A stretch of DNA of 64,000 nucleotides, taken from NCBI GenBank assembly GCA_900199595.1, contig FZRB01000003.1:1-64000 (forward strand). Reading direction: 5' to 3'. The DNA comes from Lachnospiraceae bacterium (lineage in GTDB: Bacteria > Bacillota > Clostridia > Lachnospirales > Lachnospiraceae). The notes beneath the pieces were generated by a model. That model made no database searches and was not told the origin of the DNA. It was given only the letters and a program-made list of their open reading frames with translations. The translations under genes were made by a program, and so were the position numbers. How positions within the stretch are numbered: the first letter of the stretch is position 1; each line of letters begins with the position of its first letter. Of the stretch, positions 36,133-44,853 are shown one piece after another.

Positions 36133-37476
36133 ATGAAAAAAGTATTGCATAAAACAACTTTTATATCATTGTGTTTTGTTCTTGGCTTGCTACTTACAGG
36201 ATGTTCCGAGACTAACGCTAAGGAAAATAATGACACCGGTTCTACAATGGTAACAACCGAAGCTTCCGGTGAAAATGATGTGTCAGACACAACTGAGCTG
36301 TCAGCCGCAAATGAGCTGCCAAACGAAATATCTGATGAGGATGTATTAAACCAGATAAGTTCTGATGCTATCCAGGATATCACCATCAATTCTCATAACA
36401 GTGAAAGCCTGACTCAGTGCGATTACGGCACTCAGTATATAACCCGGGACACCGTGAATGCCACCTATAACGCAGGTAATATAACAGGTCTTTTGCCCCA
36501 GACAGTATCAAAGGATTATGAATTCTATCTGAATAAAGATACTTCTGAATGGGAAATGCTGTCTGATACAATTACCGCATGTGAAGTAGATAATTCCGCC
36601 CTTCCCAATTCAAGCTGGAAATGTGAATCAATTGATTCAGCCTCAGCAAAGCTTTTGTTTGGTGATGAAATTGAGTCAGATGAAAAAGGAACACTGTATT
36701 TCCATTTTCTTAAAAGAGCCGGACTTTTTTCCTTTAATCTGAGCAATGAAAAAAATACCTCCACCGAGAGATTTTTTACTACAGTTGGTACGAATGGAAA
36801 AATGAACTGGATCAGTGATAATGCTAATATAGAAAAAAGCTTCAGCATAACAGATGGTTCTATAAATGATTCCGGGGAAGTAGTTTTCGAGATAAGCACA
36901 GACAACAATACACTAAGTATAAATATTGGTACGGATGTAGTATGCATTTCAGAGCATGAATATGACGAAGCCCTTGGGTTAGAAGTAGACGAAAACAAGG
37001 TTTATCTGGATACCCTGCCGGTATTTGAGGTAACTACCGCAAGCGCTGAAGCCGGAATGTGGAAAGATGAGATAGGGCTTAAGGCAGAAAATGTATCACC
37101 GGAGCTCACATGGGATGCGGTTGACGGAGCAACCAGATACGCTGTTCTCATGATAGATGAGACAACAGCCGGTAAATGGTTTCACTGGTATGCCTTAGTG
37201 GATAAAACACATTTGGATGAAGGAGAATATACAGATATTGCATCGGGTTATGCCGGACCTTATCCTACGGAAACTCACCAATATAACGTTTATGTAATAG
37301 CCCTCAGGGACGAACCATCTGATTTCTTCTATAAAGTAGATGCACAGGGAGAAGATATCTTTGGGCGAGTTAATAATCTAAATACAGCATCCGATGGAAG
37401 TGCCGGAAATGTATTGGCTTATGGAGTGATCGAAGCTAAATACACGCCATCAGAGGACTATTACGGTTATCGTTAG
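36133..37476 (+). CDS. Lipoprotein with C-terminal PEBP (YbhB/YbcL-type) domain
   Basis: The signal peptide ends in the lipobox LLTGC (Cys at 24), so the protein is membrane-anchored outside the cell. A low-complexity Ser/Thr/Glu stretch follows, then a beta-rich region of unknown family (about 75-290). The C-terminal part (about 290-447) fits phosphatidylethanolamine-binding/Raf-kinase-inhibitor-like proteins: LTWDAVDGATRYAVLMIDE, FHWYALVDKT and GYAGPYPTETHQYNVYVIAL. PEBP proteins bind anionic or lipid ligands, but their role in bacteria is poorly defined. GAGG ribosome site. The last 27 bases are repeated imperfectly just after the stop. Confidence 0.78.
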   Translation: MKKVLHKTTFISLCFVLGLLLTGCSETNAKENNDTGSTMVTTEASGENDVSDTTELSAANELPNEISDEDVLNQISSDAIQDITINSHNSESLTQCDYGTQYITRDTVNATYNAGNITGLLPQTVSKDYEFYLNKDTSEWEMLSDTITACEVDNSALPNSSWKCESIDSASAKLLFGDEIESDEKGTLYFHFLKRAGLFSFNLSNEKNTSTERFFTTVGTNGKMNWISDNANIEKSFSITDGSINDSGEVVFEISTDNNTLSINIGTDVVCISEHEYDEALGLEVDENKVYLDTLPVFEVTTASAEAGMWKDEIGLKAENVSPELTWDAVDGATRYAVLMIDETTAGKWFHWYALVDKTHLDEGEYTDIASGYAGPYPTETHQYNVYVIALRDEPSDFFYKVDAQGEDIFGRVNNLNTASDGSAGNVLAYGVIEAKYTPSEDYYGYR

Positions 37477-37530
37477 TGCCAGAGGATTATTACTGTTATC
37501 ATAAGTTTATATATTCACATAAGGATTGTA

Positions 37531-38427
37531 CTAGGTCTGTTGTTTTAATATATCTATATATTCCAGAGTCAGAGTGGAAGGCCTGATGGTGTTAGGCAGG
37601 ATATAGCCTATCTCCATATAGTCATCCACTCTTAGTTTTTTTGCAATGATATTCGGACCGTTAAGCTCTTCGCTTATGATACCGCTGCAGATGGTGTAAC
37701 CGTCCATACCTATAAGCATGTTGAAAAGTGTTGCTCTGTCTCTGACGATTATCTCCTTATCGCTGTCCACTGTACTGAGAATTTCCTCTGAAAAATAGAA
37801 GGAGTTATGGGCACCCTGTTCGTAGGACAGACGTGGATAGGGCTGCAGATCCTCCAAAGAAAGAGATTTCTTCTTTGCAAGAGGAGAGTTCCTTCCAACA
37901 AAGACATGGGGTTTAACCGTAAAAAGCGAATTAAAGCTAAGGTTATTATCTCTTAAAGTTTTTCTTATAACTGTTTCATTGAAGCTGTTCAGATACAGCA
38001 CGCCTATCTCGCTTCGAAGCTGGGATACATCACGTATGATGTCATAGGTTTCGGTTTCTCTCATATGGAATTCATATTTGTCTCCACCATATTTTTTAAG
38101 AAGCGTTACAAATGCCTCTACCACGAAGGAGTAGTGCTGGGATGATACTGAGAAACGGTGCTTTCCTGTGGTGCTTCCTGTATATCTTTCGTCTATCAGG
38201 TTTGTCTGTTCCAGAACCTGTCTGGCATATCCCAGAAATTCCTCTCCGTCTCTGGTGATTTCGATTCCCTTTTTAGATCTGTTGAAAATAACTATATTAT
38301 ATTCCTTCTCCAGCTCCTGTATGGATGCGGTAAGGCTCGGCTGAGCAATATAGAGACGTTTTGCAGCTTCGGTTATATTTCCTGTTTCAGCTACTGTAGC
38401 GACGTATTTGAGTTGTTTAAGCGTCAT
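37531..38427 (-). CDS. LysR family transcriptional regulator, divergent from metE
   Basis: The 298-residue protein has the LysR winged helix (MTLKQLKYVATVAETGNITEAAKRLYIAQPSLTASIQELE, in residues 1-42) and a periplasmic-binding-like effector domain (about 90-298). It is transcribed away from metE with 197 bases between the start codons. LysR regulators in this place commonly activate the divergent methionine genes, sensing homocysteine or a related metabolite. Paired inverted repeats in the shared intergenic region (38449-38503) support this. A TAGGAGG ribosome site (complement of 38435-38441) confirms the start. Confidence 0.88.
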   Translation of the reverse strand: MTLKQLKYVATVAETGNITEAAKRLYIAQPSLTASIQELEKEYNIVIFNRSKKGIEITRDGEEFLGYARQVLEQTNLIDERYTGSTTGKHRFSVSSQHYSFVVEAFVTLLKKYGGDKYEFHMRETETYDIIRDVSQLRSEIGVLYLNSFNETVIRKTLRDNNLSFNSLFTVKPHVFVGRNSPLAKKKSLSLEDLQPYPRLSYEQGAHNSFYFSEEILSTVDSDKEIIVRDRATLFNMLIGMDGYTICSGIISEELNGPNIIAKKLRVDDYMEIGYILPNTIRPSTLTLEYIDILKQQT

Positions 38428-38448
38428 TATAGTTTCCTCCTATAACGG

Positions 38449-38503
38449 ATAATAAGCATAGATTATACTTATTATTATAATATAATATATAGATAAAATC
38501 TAT
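38449..38503. promoter_or_regulatory. LysR-type binding sites between the regulator and metE
   Basis: ATAATAAG (38449-38456) and CTTATTAT (38468-38475) form an inverted repeat with an 11-base spacer, the usual LysR-box geometry. A second perfect repeat, ATAGAT-AAA-ATCTAT, lies at 38489-38503. The rest of the gap is AT-rich. No SAM riboswitch or T-box fits in this short leader. Confidence 0.6.
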
Positions 38504-38624
38504 GGATAAATTAAATTTTATATATTATATTTTTTTTCGGCCTTGTTCTATACTTCGTTGCAGAGTAAAAAGTCGTTTGATGTAATTGCAATCGACAAAG
38601 AAAAAAATCGGAGGACGTATAGGA

Positions 38625-40910
38625 ATGAAAACATCAGTTACAGGTTATCCAAGAATTGGAAAAAACAGAGAACTAAAATTCGCATCAGAGAAATTCTTTA
38701 AAGGAGAGATATCTGAAAGAGATCTTCTCTCGGTAGGAAGAGAGATCAGAAAGGAAGGCTTCCTGAAGCAGAAGGAAGCGGGAATCACATTTATTTCATC
38801 AAATGATTTTTCATTATATGACAATGTGCTTGATACTGCAGTACTCTTCAACATTATCCCTGCAAGATACAGAGAGCTGGGAGTTTCAGAGCTGGAAACC
38901 TACTTTGCGATGGCGAGAGGTTATCAGACAGAGAAGGGAAATGTAAAGGCTCTTGCAATGAAGAAGTGGTTTAATACCAACTATCATTACATAGTTCCTG
39001 AAATCGATGATGATACAGAGATAAGGCTTACAAGTGTGAAGCCTCTTACAGAGTATAAGGAAGCTAAAGAACTTGGAGTTGAAACCAAGGTACAGCTTAT
39101 CGGACCATTTACATTTCTCAAGCTTGCAAGATATACAGGTGAAAAGACTATAGATGATTTCTCAGATAAATTGGCCGGCGAATATGCAGCCCTCCTGGAG
39201 AAGATCGGTGCTGAGGGTGCCGAGTGGGTACAGCTGGACGAGCCTTATCTGGTAAGAGATATTAGTGATAAGGATATAGCGCTCTTTACAAAGATATATG
39301 ACGTAATTCTCGGTGCAAAGGGCAGCGTAAAGGTTCTGCTTCAGACATATTTCGGAGATATACGTGATATCTATAAGACAGTTATAGAACAGAACTTTGA
39401 TGCCATCGGACTTGATTTTGTTGAGGGAAGAAAGACAAAAGAATTAGTTAAGGGGTTTGGCTTCCCGGCAGATAAGCTGCTTGTTGCAGGCCTTGTAAAT
39501 GGTAAGAATATCTGGAGAAATAACTATGCTAAGACTCTGGATGAATTAAAGGAGCTTAAGAGAGTAGCAGGTGACTCAGTAGTTCTCGGAACCTCATGTT
39601 CACTGCTTCATGTTCCATATACACTTGAAAATGAGACAAAACTGTCAGAGAATTATAAACAGCATTTTGCATTTGCAGAGGAAAAGCTGGTTGAGCTTGG
39701 AAGTATTGCAAAGCTTTCTGATTATGGAGATTCTTCAAATGTTGCAGCACAGGATGCATTTAAAGAGAATCAAAAGCTTTTCTTCGGCCGTGTAGACAGC
39801 AAGGATGAGGCAGTTCAGAAGAGAGTTGCAGGAATAAAGGATGAGGACTATACAAGACTTCCTGAGTTCCATGAGAGAGAAAAGATTCAGAAGGAAAAGC
39901 TGGGACTTCCTCTGTTCCCTACAACTACTATCGGTTCCTTCCCTCAGACTCAGGACGTAAGAAAGAATCGTCAGGAGTTCAGAAAGGGACTTATCAGCGA
40001 GGAACAGTATACAGACTTTAATAAGAAGAAGATAGCTGAGTGTATAGCGCTTCAGGAGGAGATAGGACTTGATGTAATCGTACACGGCGAGTACGAAAGA
40101 AATGACATGGTTGAGTATTTCGGCGAGCACATTGCAGGCTATGTCTTCACTGAGAAGGCATGGGTACAGTCCTATGGTACAAGATGTGTTAAACCACCTA
40201 TTATCTGGGGTGATGTATCACGTAAGGAGGCTATCACAGTTCCATGGTCTAAATATGCAAAGAGCTGCACAAATAAGCCTGTTAAGGGAATGCTCACAGG
40301 TCCTGTTACGATACTTAACTGGTCCTTCCCAAGAGAGGATATCTCGATCAAGGAAAGTACACTTCAGATAGCACTTGCTATCCGTGATGAGGTACTTGAT
40401 CTTGAGGCAAATGGAATCGATATAATTCAGATAGATGAGGCAGCACTTCGCGAGAAGCTTCCTCTCAGAAAGTCTGACTGGTACAGTGAATACCTTGACT
40501 GGGCTATACCTGCATTCCGTTTGGTACACAGTGGTGTTAAGCCTGAGACTCAGATTCATACACATATGTGCTACAGCGAATTTACAGATATTATTCCATC
40601 AATCGATGCAATGGATGCAGATGTAATTACATTTGAGGCTTCCAGATCTGATCTTCAGATACTGGATTCGTTAAAGGAAAACAATTTCAAGACTGAGGTA
40701 GGTCCGGGCGTGTATGATATCCACAGCCCACGTGTTCCTTCAGTTGAAGAAATAGTAACTGCACTTACTAAGATGAGAGACAGAATAGAAGACAGCAAGC
40801 TGTGGGTTAACCCTGACTGCGGACTTAAGACAAGAGGAGAGACAGAGACAAAGGCAAGTCTAATAAATCTTGTAACTGCAGCTAAGGAGCTCAGACAGAT
40901 AGCTAAGTAA
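38625..40910 (+). CDS. metE: Cobalamin-independent methionine synthase (5-methyltetrahydropteroyltriglutamate-homocysteine methyltransferase)
   Basis: The 761-residue protein transfers the methyl group from 5-methyl-tetrahydrofolate polyglutamate to homocysteine, making methionine. The N-terminal half opens with SVTGYPRIGKNRELKFA, and the catalytic half contains TTTIGSFPQT. The zinc ligands are H647 and C649 (IHTHMCY), E671 (ITFEASR) and C732 (NPDCGLKTR), each six residues on from the E. coli positions 641/643/665/726. The start at 38625 has GGAGG 10 bases upstream; the longer frame from 38586 has no ribosome site. It precedes the gene that makes its methyl donor (metF), so the two form an operon controlled by the divergent LysR. 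Confidence 0.97.
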   Translation: MKTSVTGYPRIGKNRELKFASEKFFKGEISERDLLSVGREIRKEGFLKQKEAGITFISSNDFSLYDNVLDTAVLFNIIPARYRELGVSELETYFAMARGYQTEKGNVKALAMKKWFNTNYHYIVPEIDDDTEIRLTSVKPLTEYKEAKELGVETKVQLIGPFTFLKLARYTGEKTIDDFSDKLAGEYAALLEKIGAEGAEWVQLDEPYLVRDISDKDIALFTKIYDVILGAKGSVKVLLQTYFGDIRDIYKTVIEQNFDAIGLDFVEGRKTKELVKGFGFPADKLLVAGLVNGKNIWRNNYAKTLDELKELKRVAGDSVVLGTSCSLLHVPYTLENETKLSENYKQHFAFAEEKLVELGSIAKLSDYGDSSNVAAQDAFKENQKLFFGRVDSKDEAVQKRVAGIKDEDYTRLPEFHEREKIQKEKLGLPLFPTTTIGSFPQTQDVRKNRQEFRKGLISEEQYTDFNKKKIAECIALQEEIGLDVIVHGEYERNDMVEYFGEHIAGYVFTEKAWVQSYGTRCVKPPIIWGDVSRKEAITVPWSKYAKSCTNKPVKGMLTGPVTILNWSFPREDISIKESTLQIALAIRDEVLDLEANGIDIIQIDEAALREKLPLRKSDWYSEYLDWAIPAFRLVHSGVKPETQIHTHMCYSEFTDIIPSIDAMDADVITFEASRSDLQILDSLKENNFKTEVGPGVYDIHSPRVPSVEEIVTALTKMRDRIEDSKLWVNPDCGLKTRGETETKASLINLVTAAKELRQIAK

Positions 40911-40971
40911 ATAATGATTCAACAAGTGCAGCTGATTAGATGCTGAAGCACTGAAATGAGGTAATAATAAG

Positions 40972-41832
40972 TTGAAGATATCAGAGGTTTATAAGAATAA
41001 GAAAAGAAGCTTGTCATTCGAGATATATCCGCCAAAGAAGGATACTGAGCTGGAGAATATCGATGATACTCTGGAGATTCTGGCAGAATTAAAGCCTGAC
41101 TTTATAAGTGTAACTTTTGGTGCAGGCGGTTCTTCAAATAATAACAGAACCATCGAGCTGGCAAAGAAGATCAAGTTTCAGTATGGTGTAGAACCGGTGG
41201 TGCATCTTACCTGCCTTCATTATGATAAGCAGGAGATAGATGAGTTCGCTCGAGTTCTTGAAGCAGAGGGAATAGAAAATGTACTGGCACTTCGCGGTGA
41301 CAGAAATGACAGAGTTCCCGAGAAGAATGATTTTAAGCATTCATCTGATCTTATAAGTTATCTGAAACCAAACCATGATTTCTGTTTTCTCGGGGCATGC
41401 TACCCCGAGAAACATCCGGAGTCAGATACAAGAGTTCGTGACATAAAGGATCTTAAGACAAAGGTGGATGCAGGAGCAGAAGTGCTTGTATCCCAGCTGT
41501 TCTTTGATAATAATTCTTTCTTTAATTTCAAGGAAAGCTGCAGTATGGCAGATATAGACGTACCGCTTATTCCGGGAGTTATGCCAGTTATAAATGCAGC
41601 CCAGATAAAAAGAATAGTACACTTATGCGGAGCATCATTTCCGGAGAGATTCCAGAGAATAATCGACAGATATGAGAACAACAGGGATGCACTCTTTGAC
41701 GCCGGAATGTCCTACGCACTCAGCCAGATCATTGATCTTCTGGTAAGTGATATCCAGGGAATTCATCTTTATACAATGAACAACCCGGCAGTTGCTAGAC
41801 GTATATGTGAAGGGATAAAGAATATCATATAG
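40972..41832 (+). CDS. metF: Methylenetetrahydrofolate reductase
   Basis: The 286-residue FAD-dependent TIM barrel reduces 5,10-methylene-THF to 5-methyl-THF, the substrate of MetE. Family motifs: SFEIYPPK with catalytic E17, PDFISVTFGAGG, VVHLTC, VLALRGD and SQLFFDNNSFFNF. It uses a TTG start with GAGG 10 bases upstream. It lies 61 bases after metE with no terminator between them. Confidence 0.95.
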   Translation: MKISEVYKNKKRSLSFEIYPPKKDTELENIDDTLEILAELKPDFISVTFGAGGSSNNNRTIELAKKIKFQYGVEPVVHLTCLHYDKQEIDEFARVLEAEGIENVLALRGDRNDRVPEKNDFKHSSDLISYLKPNHDFCFLGACYPEKHPESDTRVRDIKDLKTKVDAGAEVLVSQLFFDNNSFFNFKESCSMADIDVPLIPGVMPVINAAQIKRIVHLCGASFPERFQRIIDRYENNRDALFDAGMSYALSQIIDLLVSDIQGIHLYTMNNPAVARRICEGIKNII

Positions 41833-41849
41833 AATAGTAATGAGCAATC

Positions 41850-41886
41850 AAAACCCACTAACCATTATCTTGGTTGGTGGTTTTTT
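41850..41886. terminator. Terminator between convergent metF and the CPBP protease gene
   Basis: AACCCACTAACCA pairs imperfectly with TTGGTTGGTGGTT, followed by TTTTTTC on the plus strand and an AAAA-to-TTTT flank on the minus strand. The stop codon of the minus-strand gene lies inside the stem. Confidence 0.75.
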
Positions 41887-42619
41887 CAACATTCAGCGTC
41901 TTCCACATAACTATGCTATAGATGACACAGATAATGATTGCAAGCGCTGCAGATATATAGAGTGATTTCTCGGCACTACCGAAAACCTTGTTGGCTGCCT
42001 CATCATTACTGATTGCTGAGCATGCATTATTTATTCCGTGGAAAACTATACAAGGAATAAGACATTTACCTTTATAAAAAAGGGTCACAAGAGTAAACCC
42101 AACCGCTATTGCAAATACTATCTGAATGAGAGTTTCCTGAATATCCTGACCGTTCAGAAGGTTTACTATATGTCCGATTCCAAATGTAACCGATGATACA
42201 ATTATCGCGCTCTTCACATTTTTCTTTGTCATTCCGACAAAGAGAAATCCTCTGAAAATAATCTCTTCAAGAAATCCGACACAGAGCATGCTGATTATAT
42301 AAAACATAGTTTCCGGTACTGAATATTTTAATGTTACACCAAAGAAAACACTGGAAAGACCGATCAGCATAAGAGGGATATAAAACCATGCTTTTGACAG
42401 TTTATATTCCGGCTTTACTAAACCATATTTTTCAAAAAGTCCATTCTTTTTCAGCCATGCAAGTAAAACTGCCGAAAATACAATATGGAATATCATGGAT
42501 GGCAGTTTAACTATTCCCATGGTCTGTGACACAGACTCACAGATGCTCGTTCCAACAACATAGATAACTATACATATGATTGCAAATGTGACTTCATTTT
42601 TTTTATAGATTTTGTTCAT
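41858..42619 (-). CDS. CPBP family intramembrane metalloprotease (CAAX protease-like)
   Basis: From the ATG at 42619 the protein has 253 residues and about seven membrane helices. The Abi/CPBP motifs are E118-E119 with R123 (EEIIFR), F146 to H150 (FGIGH) and a later GINNACS motif. These residues form a glutamate/His metal site in the membrane. Bacterial members are linked to peptide maturation or self-immunity, but no bacteriocin gene is near. The start is set at 42619 because AGGAGG lies seven bases upstream; a longer frame begins six codons earlier. Confidence 0.88.
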   Translation of the reverse strand: MNKIYKKNEVTFAIICIVIYVVGTSICESVSQTMGIVKLPSMIFHIVFSAVLLAWLKKNGLFEKYGLVKPEYKLSKAWFYIPLMLIGLSSVFFGVTLKYSVPETMFYIISMLCVGFLEEIIFRGFLFVGMTKKNVKSAIIVSSVTFGIGHIVNLLNGQDIQETLIQIVFAIAVGFTLVTLFYKGKCLIPCIVFHGINNACSAISNDEAANKVFGSAEKSLYISAALAIIICVIYSIVMWKTLNVEKTTNQDNG

Positions 42620-42693
42620 CTCTTTTGCCTCCTGCACCTTACTTTTGAAACGACTATAACCTTTAGTTTCCGGCTAATCAATATTTTGAGGTG

Positions 42694-42722
42694 TAAGATG
42701 CATTTTTGGATTATAAGATGCA
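42694..42722. repeat. Two 9-base direct repeats 20 bases apart upstream of the CPBP gene
   Basis: TAAGATGCA occurs at 42694-42702 and 42714-42722. The spacing of about two helical turns is typical of binding sites for head-to-tail regulators, but no regulator is evident. Confidence 0.35.
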
Positions 42723-42826
42723 CAAAACTATAAGATAAATCCCTGGATATGTTGAATGATGCTTGATTTATCTCGTCAATTATTCCATAATGGAAGTGGC
42801 ATATTTACGGAATAGAAAGGAAATGG

Positions 42827-43676
42827 ATGACTAATACTTTTTTTGATTCTGTAAATAAAGAGGACACATTTACTTTTATTCCCTGGGAAGAGCAGACTAT
42901 TGCAAATGACTTCATGTTCAGCAAAGTCATGAGCAATCCGGAGCTTAGTAAAGAACTTCTCAGAAGAATTTTTCCACAACTAAATATTGAAAAGGTTGAG
43001 GATATTGAAATCCAAAAGACCTTAAAGAACTACTATGTTAACAAAGGAGTTCGTCTTGATGTATATGTCTCTGACGAAAAAAGCAGACGATATGACATAG
43101 AGATGCAGATGACAAGCAATCAGAACATCAGAAAAAAGATCACGATACTATGCTAGTATGTTAGATGCCAATGATCTTCTCAAAGGAAAAGATTACGACA
43201 GTCTTAGTGATACTTACATAGTGTTCATATGTACCTTTGATTTGTTTGGTATGGGATACCACAAATACTCTTTCAAAAATATCTGTATGGAGAATAACAG
43301 TATTCTCCTGAATGATGGTGCTGAAAGATTATTTCTGAATACCGAGGGGACACGGGATGATGTAGATGCTGAACTAAAGAAGTTCCTTGATTTTGTAAAA
43401 GGACGCGAAGTGGAACCAGATAATTTTCTTAAGCAGCTAAAACAAGCTGTAGAGGAAGCAAAAACAGTTGAGACCTGGAGGGATGAATATATGACGTTTA
43501 ATGAAATAGAACGAAGAGGCTTCCTGCAGGGAGAGGCTATTGGAGAAGCAAAAGGAAAAGCTGAATACATTTCTATAATCAAAGAAATGGTTTCAAATGG
43601 TCAGATATCTGAAGATACAGCTTCTCTTATTATTTCGAACTTTTCAAAGCCTTCTTTAGAAAATGAACAAAATTGA
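42827..43676 (+). pseudogene. Rpn/PD-(D/E)XK family nuclease (transposase-like), frameshifted
   Basis: Two consecutive reading frames make one protein. The first (42827-43156) opens TIANDFMFSKVM and carries the nuclease core GVRLDVYVSDEKSRRYDIEMQ, with Asp and the E-x-Q motif. The second (about 43138-43676) continues SRYYASMLDANDLLKGKDY, FICTFDLFG and the end GEAIGEAKGKAEY. The break is at a run of six As (43132-43137): removing one A restores the family sequence RKRSRYYASMLDAN. This is a +1 shift, either a real inactivation, a sequencing error or transcriptional slippage. Rpn proteins are DNA nucleases that promote RecA-independent recombination and occur in many copies in Lachnospiraceae. 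Confidence 0.85.
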
Positions 43677-43748
43677 ATAATTCATGCAACTAATTGACGA
43701 CACCGGTGGTTGTTTATTCTTAACCGGTTTATAGTTTAGACTGTAAAT

Positions 43749-43790
43749 ATGCCCGGGTTTATCGCTGATCTGCGGTAAACTTGCGGGCAT
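43749..43790 (+). terminator. GC-rich hairpin after the Rpn gene
   Basis: ATGCCCG, TTTA and CGC on the left arm pair with GCG, TAAA and CGGGCAT on the right arm around TGATCT. Only a short T-run follows. Confidence 0.65.
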
Positions 43791-43792
43791 TT

Positions 43793-43815
43793 AAAGCAAC
43801 AAAATGTTGCTTTTT
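43793..43815 (+). terminator. Second rho-independent terminator
   Basis: AGCAACA pairs with TGTTGCT around AAA, followed by four Ts. It starts three bases after the previous hairpin. Confidence 0.75.
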
Positions 43816-43841
43816 GTAGAAACGGTTGTTTGTGTTGATTA

Positions 43842-43874
43842 AAAAAAGATGCACTAGTTTTAGTGCATTTTTTT
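43842..43874. terminator. Third terminator, probably bidirectional
   Basis: ATGCACTA (43849-43856) pairs with TAGTGCAT (43861-43868) around GTTT. A run of seven As precedes it and a run of Ts follows, so it can work on both strands. Confidence 0.8.
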
Positions 43875-43878
43875 ATTT

Positions 43879-43955
43879 AATGACATAAGTGTCAAAAGTC
43901 AACAAGCTTTTCTTGCAAGCAAGAACGCTTTTTGACTTTTGACACTTATGTCATT
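43879..43955. repeat. Palindromic repeat element, copy B (MITE-like)
   Basis: AATGACATAAGTGTCAAAAG and on to 43902 is the perfect inverted repeat of 43932-43955, a 24-base stem. The 29-base centre contains its own CTTGC/GCAAG hairpin. Read on the minus strand, about the first 63 bases of this element are identical to the left end of copy A (22667-22729). The remaining gap 43956-44031 is AT-rich with a small palindrome AATAATA/TATTATT (43968-43988). Confidence 0.85.
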
Positions 43956-44031
43956 TAATGATTATTTAATAATATTTGCGTTATTATTCTACTGTCATAA
44001 AAATTAATTCGAAAGAAAGGATGGGAGAATC

Positions 44032-44853
44032 ATGAAATATGATTGTGATATAAAAGAAAAGGGAAATGTAATAGACAAACAGTCAAAGTTTTTTGAGAGA
44101 AAGGGTGCCCTGGCAGGCATCATTATAGCAGGTGTATTTATGATACCGATACTTATCTGCCTGATTGTAGATCTTGCTTCAGGAAATGGTCTGGGATGGT
44201 TTTTCATAGTTCTTGCGGCTATGTTCATACCGACTTCACTCTTTGTAGTACCTCTTATGGCACCGAAGAACAAAATGTTTCTTACGATGAGTTCATTTAC
44301 CTTAAGCATTATCCTGCTTCTGGCTGTATGCTGTATTTATAGCGGTGGAAGCTGGTTCTTTGTTGCAGCATCGTCAGTACTGTTTGGACTCACCATATGC
44401 TTTGCACCATTTATAGCCTGCAGAAGACCTGTAAATGCATATCTGAAGAATTCTAAAGGTCTTGCAATCATGGGAGCTTATACATTTACATACATTTTAA
44501 TGATAGTATGTATAGGCTTACATATTGATGTGCCCGGATTTTTCGCTGAGGCATTCAGCATATCGTTACCTTATTTTATAGTCGCCTGGTTGATGTTACT
44601 CATTATCCGATATCTGCCTGCAAATGGATTTGTTAAAGCGGGCTGCTGCATAGCTACATTTTTAGTGATTTCCTATCTGGCAACTTTTGGGATAGTACAT
44701 TTCATGGTAAATAACGTGGAAACAGATGCTGTAGTAGTTTATTCACAGCTACCATTTGCAGATTATCTTGTCGGTATTGGAATCGGTGTAGTATTTGTGG
44801 TTATTGGCTTGATAGTTGGAAAAAGTGGTGTAAAAAAGGAGGAAAATCAGTAA
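44032..44853 (+). CDS. Polytopic membrane protein of unknown function
   Basis: The 273-residue protein has a short charged N-terminus (MKYDCDIKEKGNVIDKQSKFFERKG) and about eight hydrophobic helices starting near residues 27, 55, 83, 107, 143, 178, 200 and 245. No catalytic motif is seen. GGGAG lies before the ATG. Its stop overlaps the start of the following lipoprotein gene (TAATG), so the two are translationally coupled and probably work together in the envelope. Similar pairs are often under a PadR or ECF-type regulator, but none is adjacent here. Confidence 0.7.
   Translation: MKYDCDIKEKGNVIDKQSKFFERKGALAGIIIAGVFMIPILICLIVDLASGNGLGWFFIVLAAMFIPTSLFVVPLMAPKNKMFLTMSSFTLSIILLLAVCCIYSGGSWFFVAASSVLFGLTICFAPFIACRRPVNAYLKNSKGLAIMGAYTFTYILMIVCIGLHIDVPGFFAEAFSISLPYFIVAWLMLLIIRYLPANGFVKAGCCIATFLVISYLATFGIVHFMVNNVETDAVVVYSQLPFADYLVGIGIGVVFVVIGLIVGKSGVKKEENQ

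Noticed and set aside
38428-38624. SAM riboswitch or T-box leader for metE
   Set aside because: The gap is too short and AT-rich, has no kink-turn or specifier/T-box sequence, and contains LysR-type repeats.
43158-43676. Second half of the Rpn gene as an independent gene
   Set aside because: No ribosome site precedes it and its family sequence continues upstream of the ATG across the frameshift.
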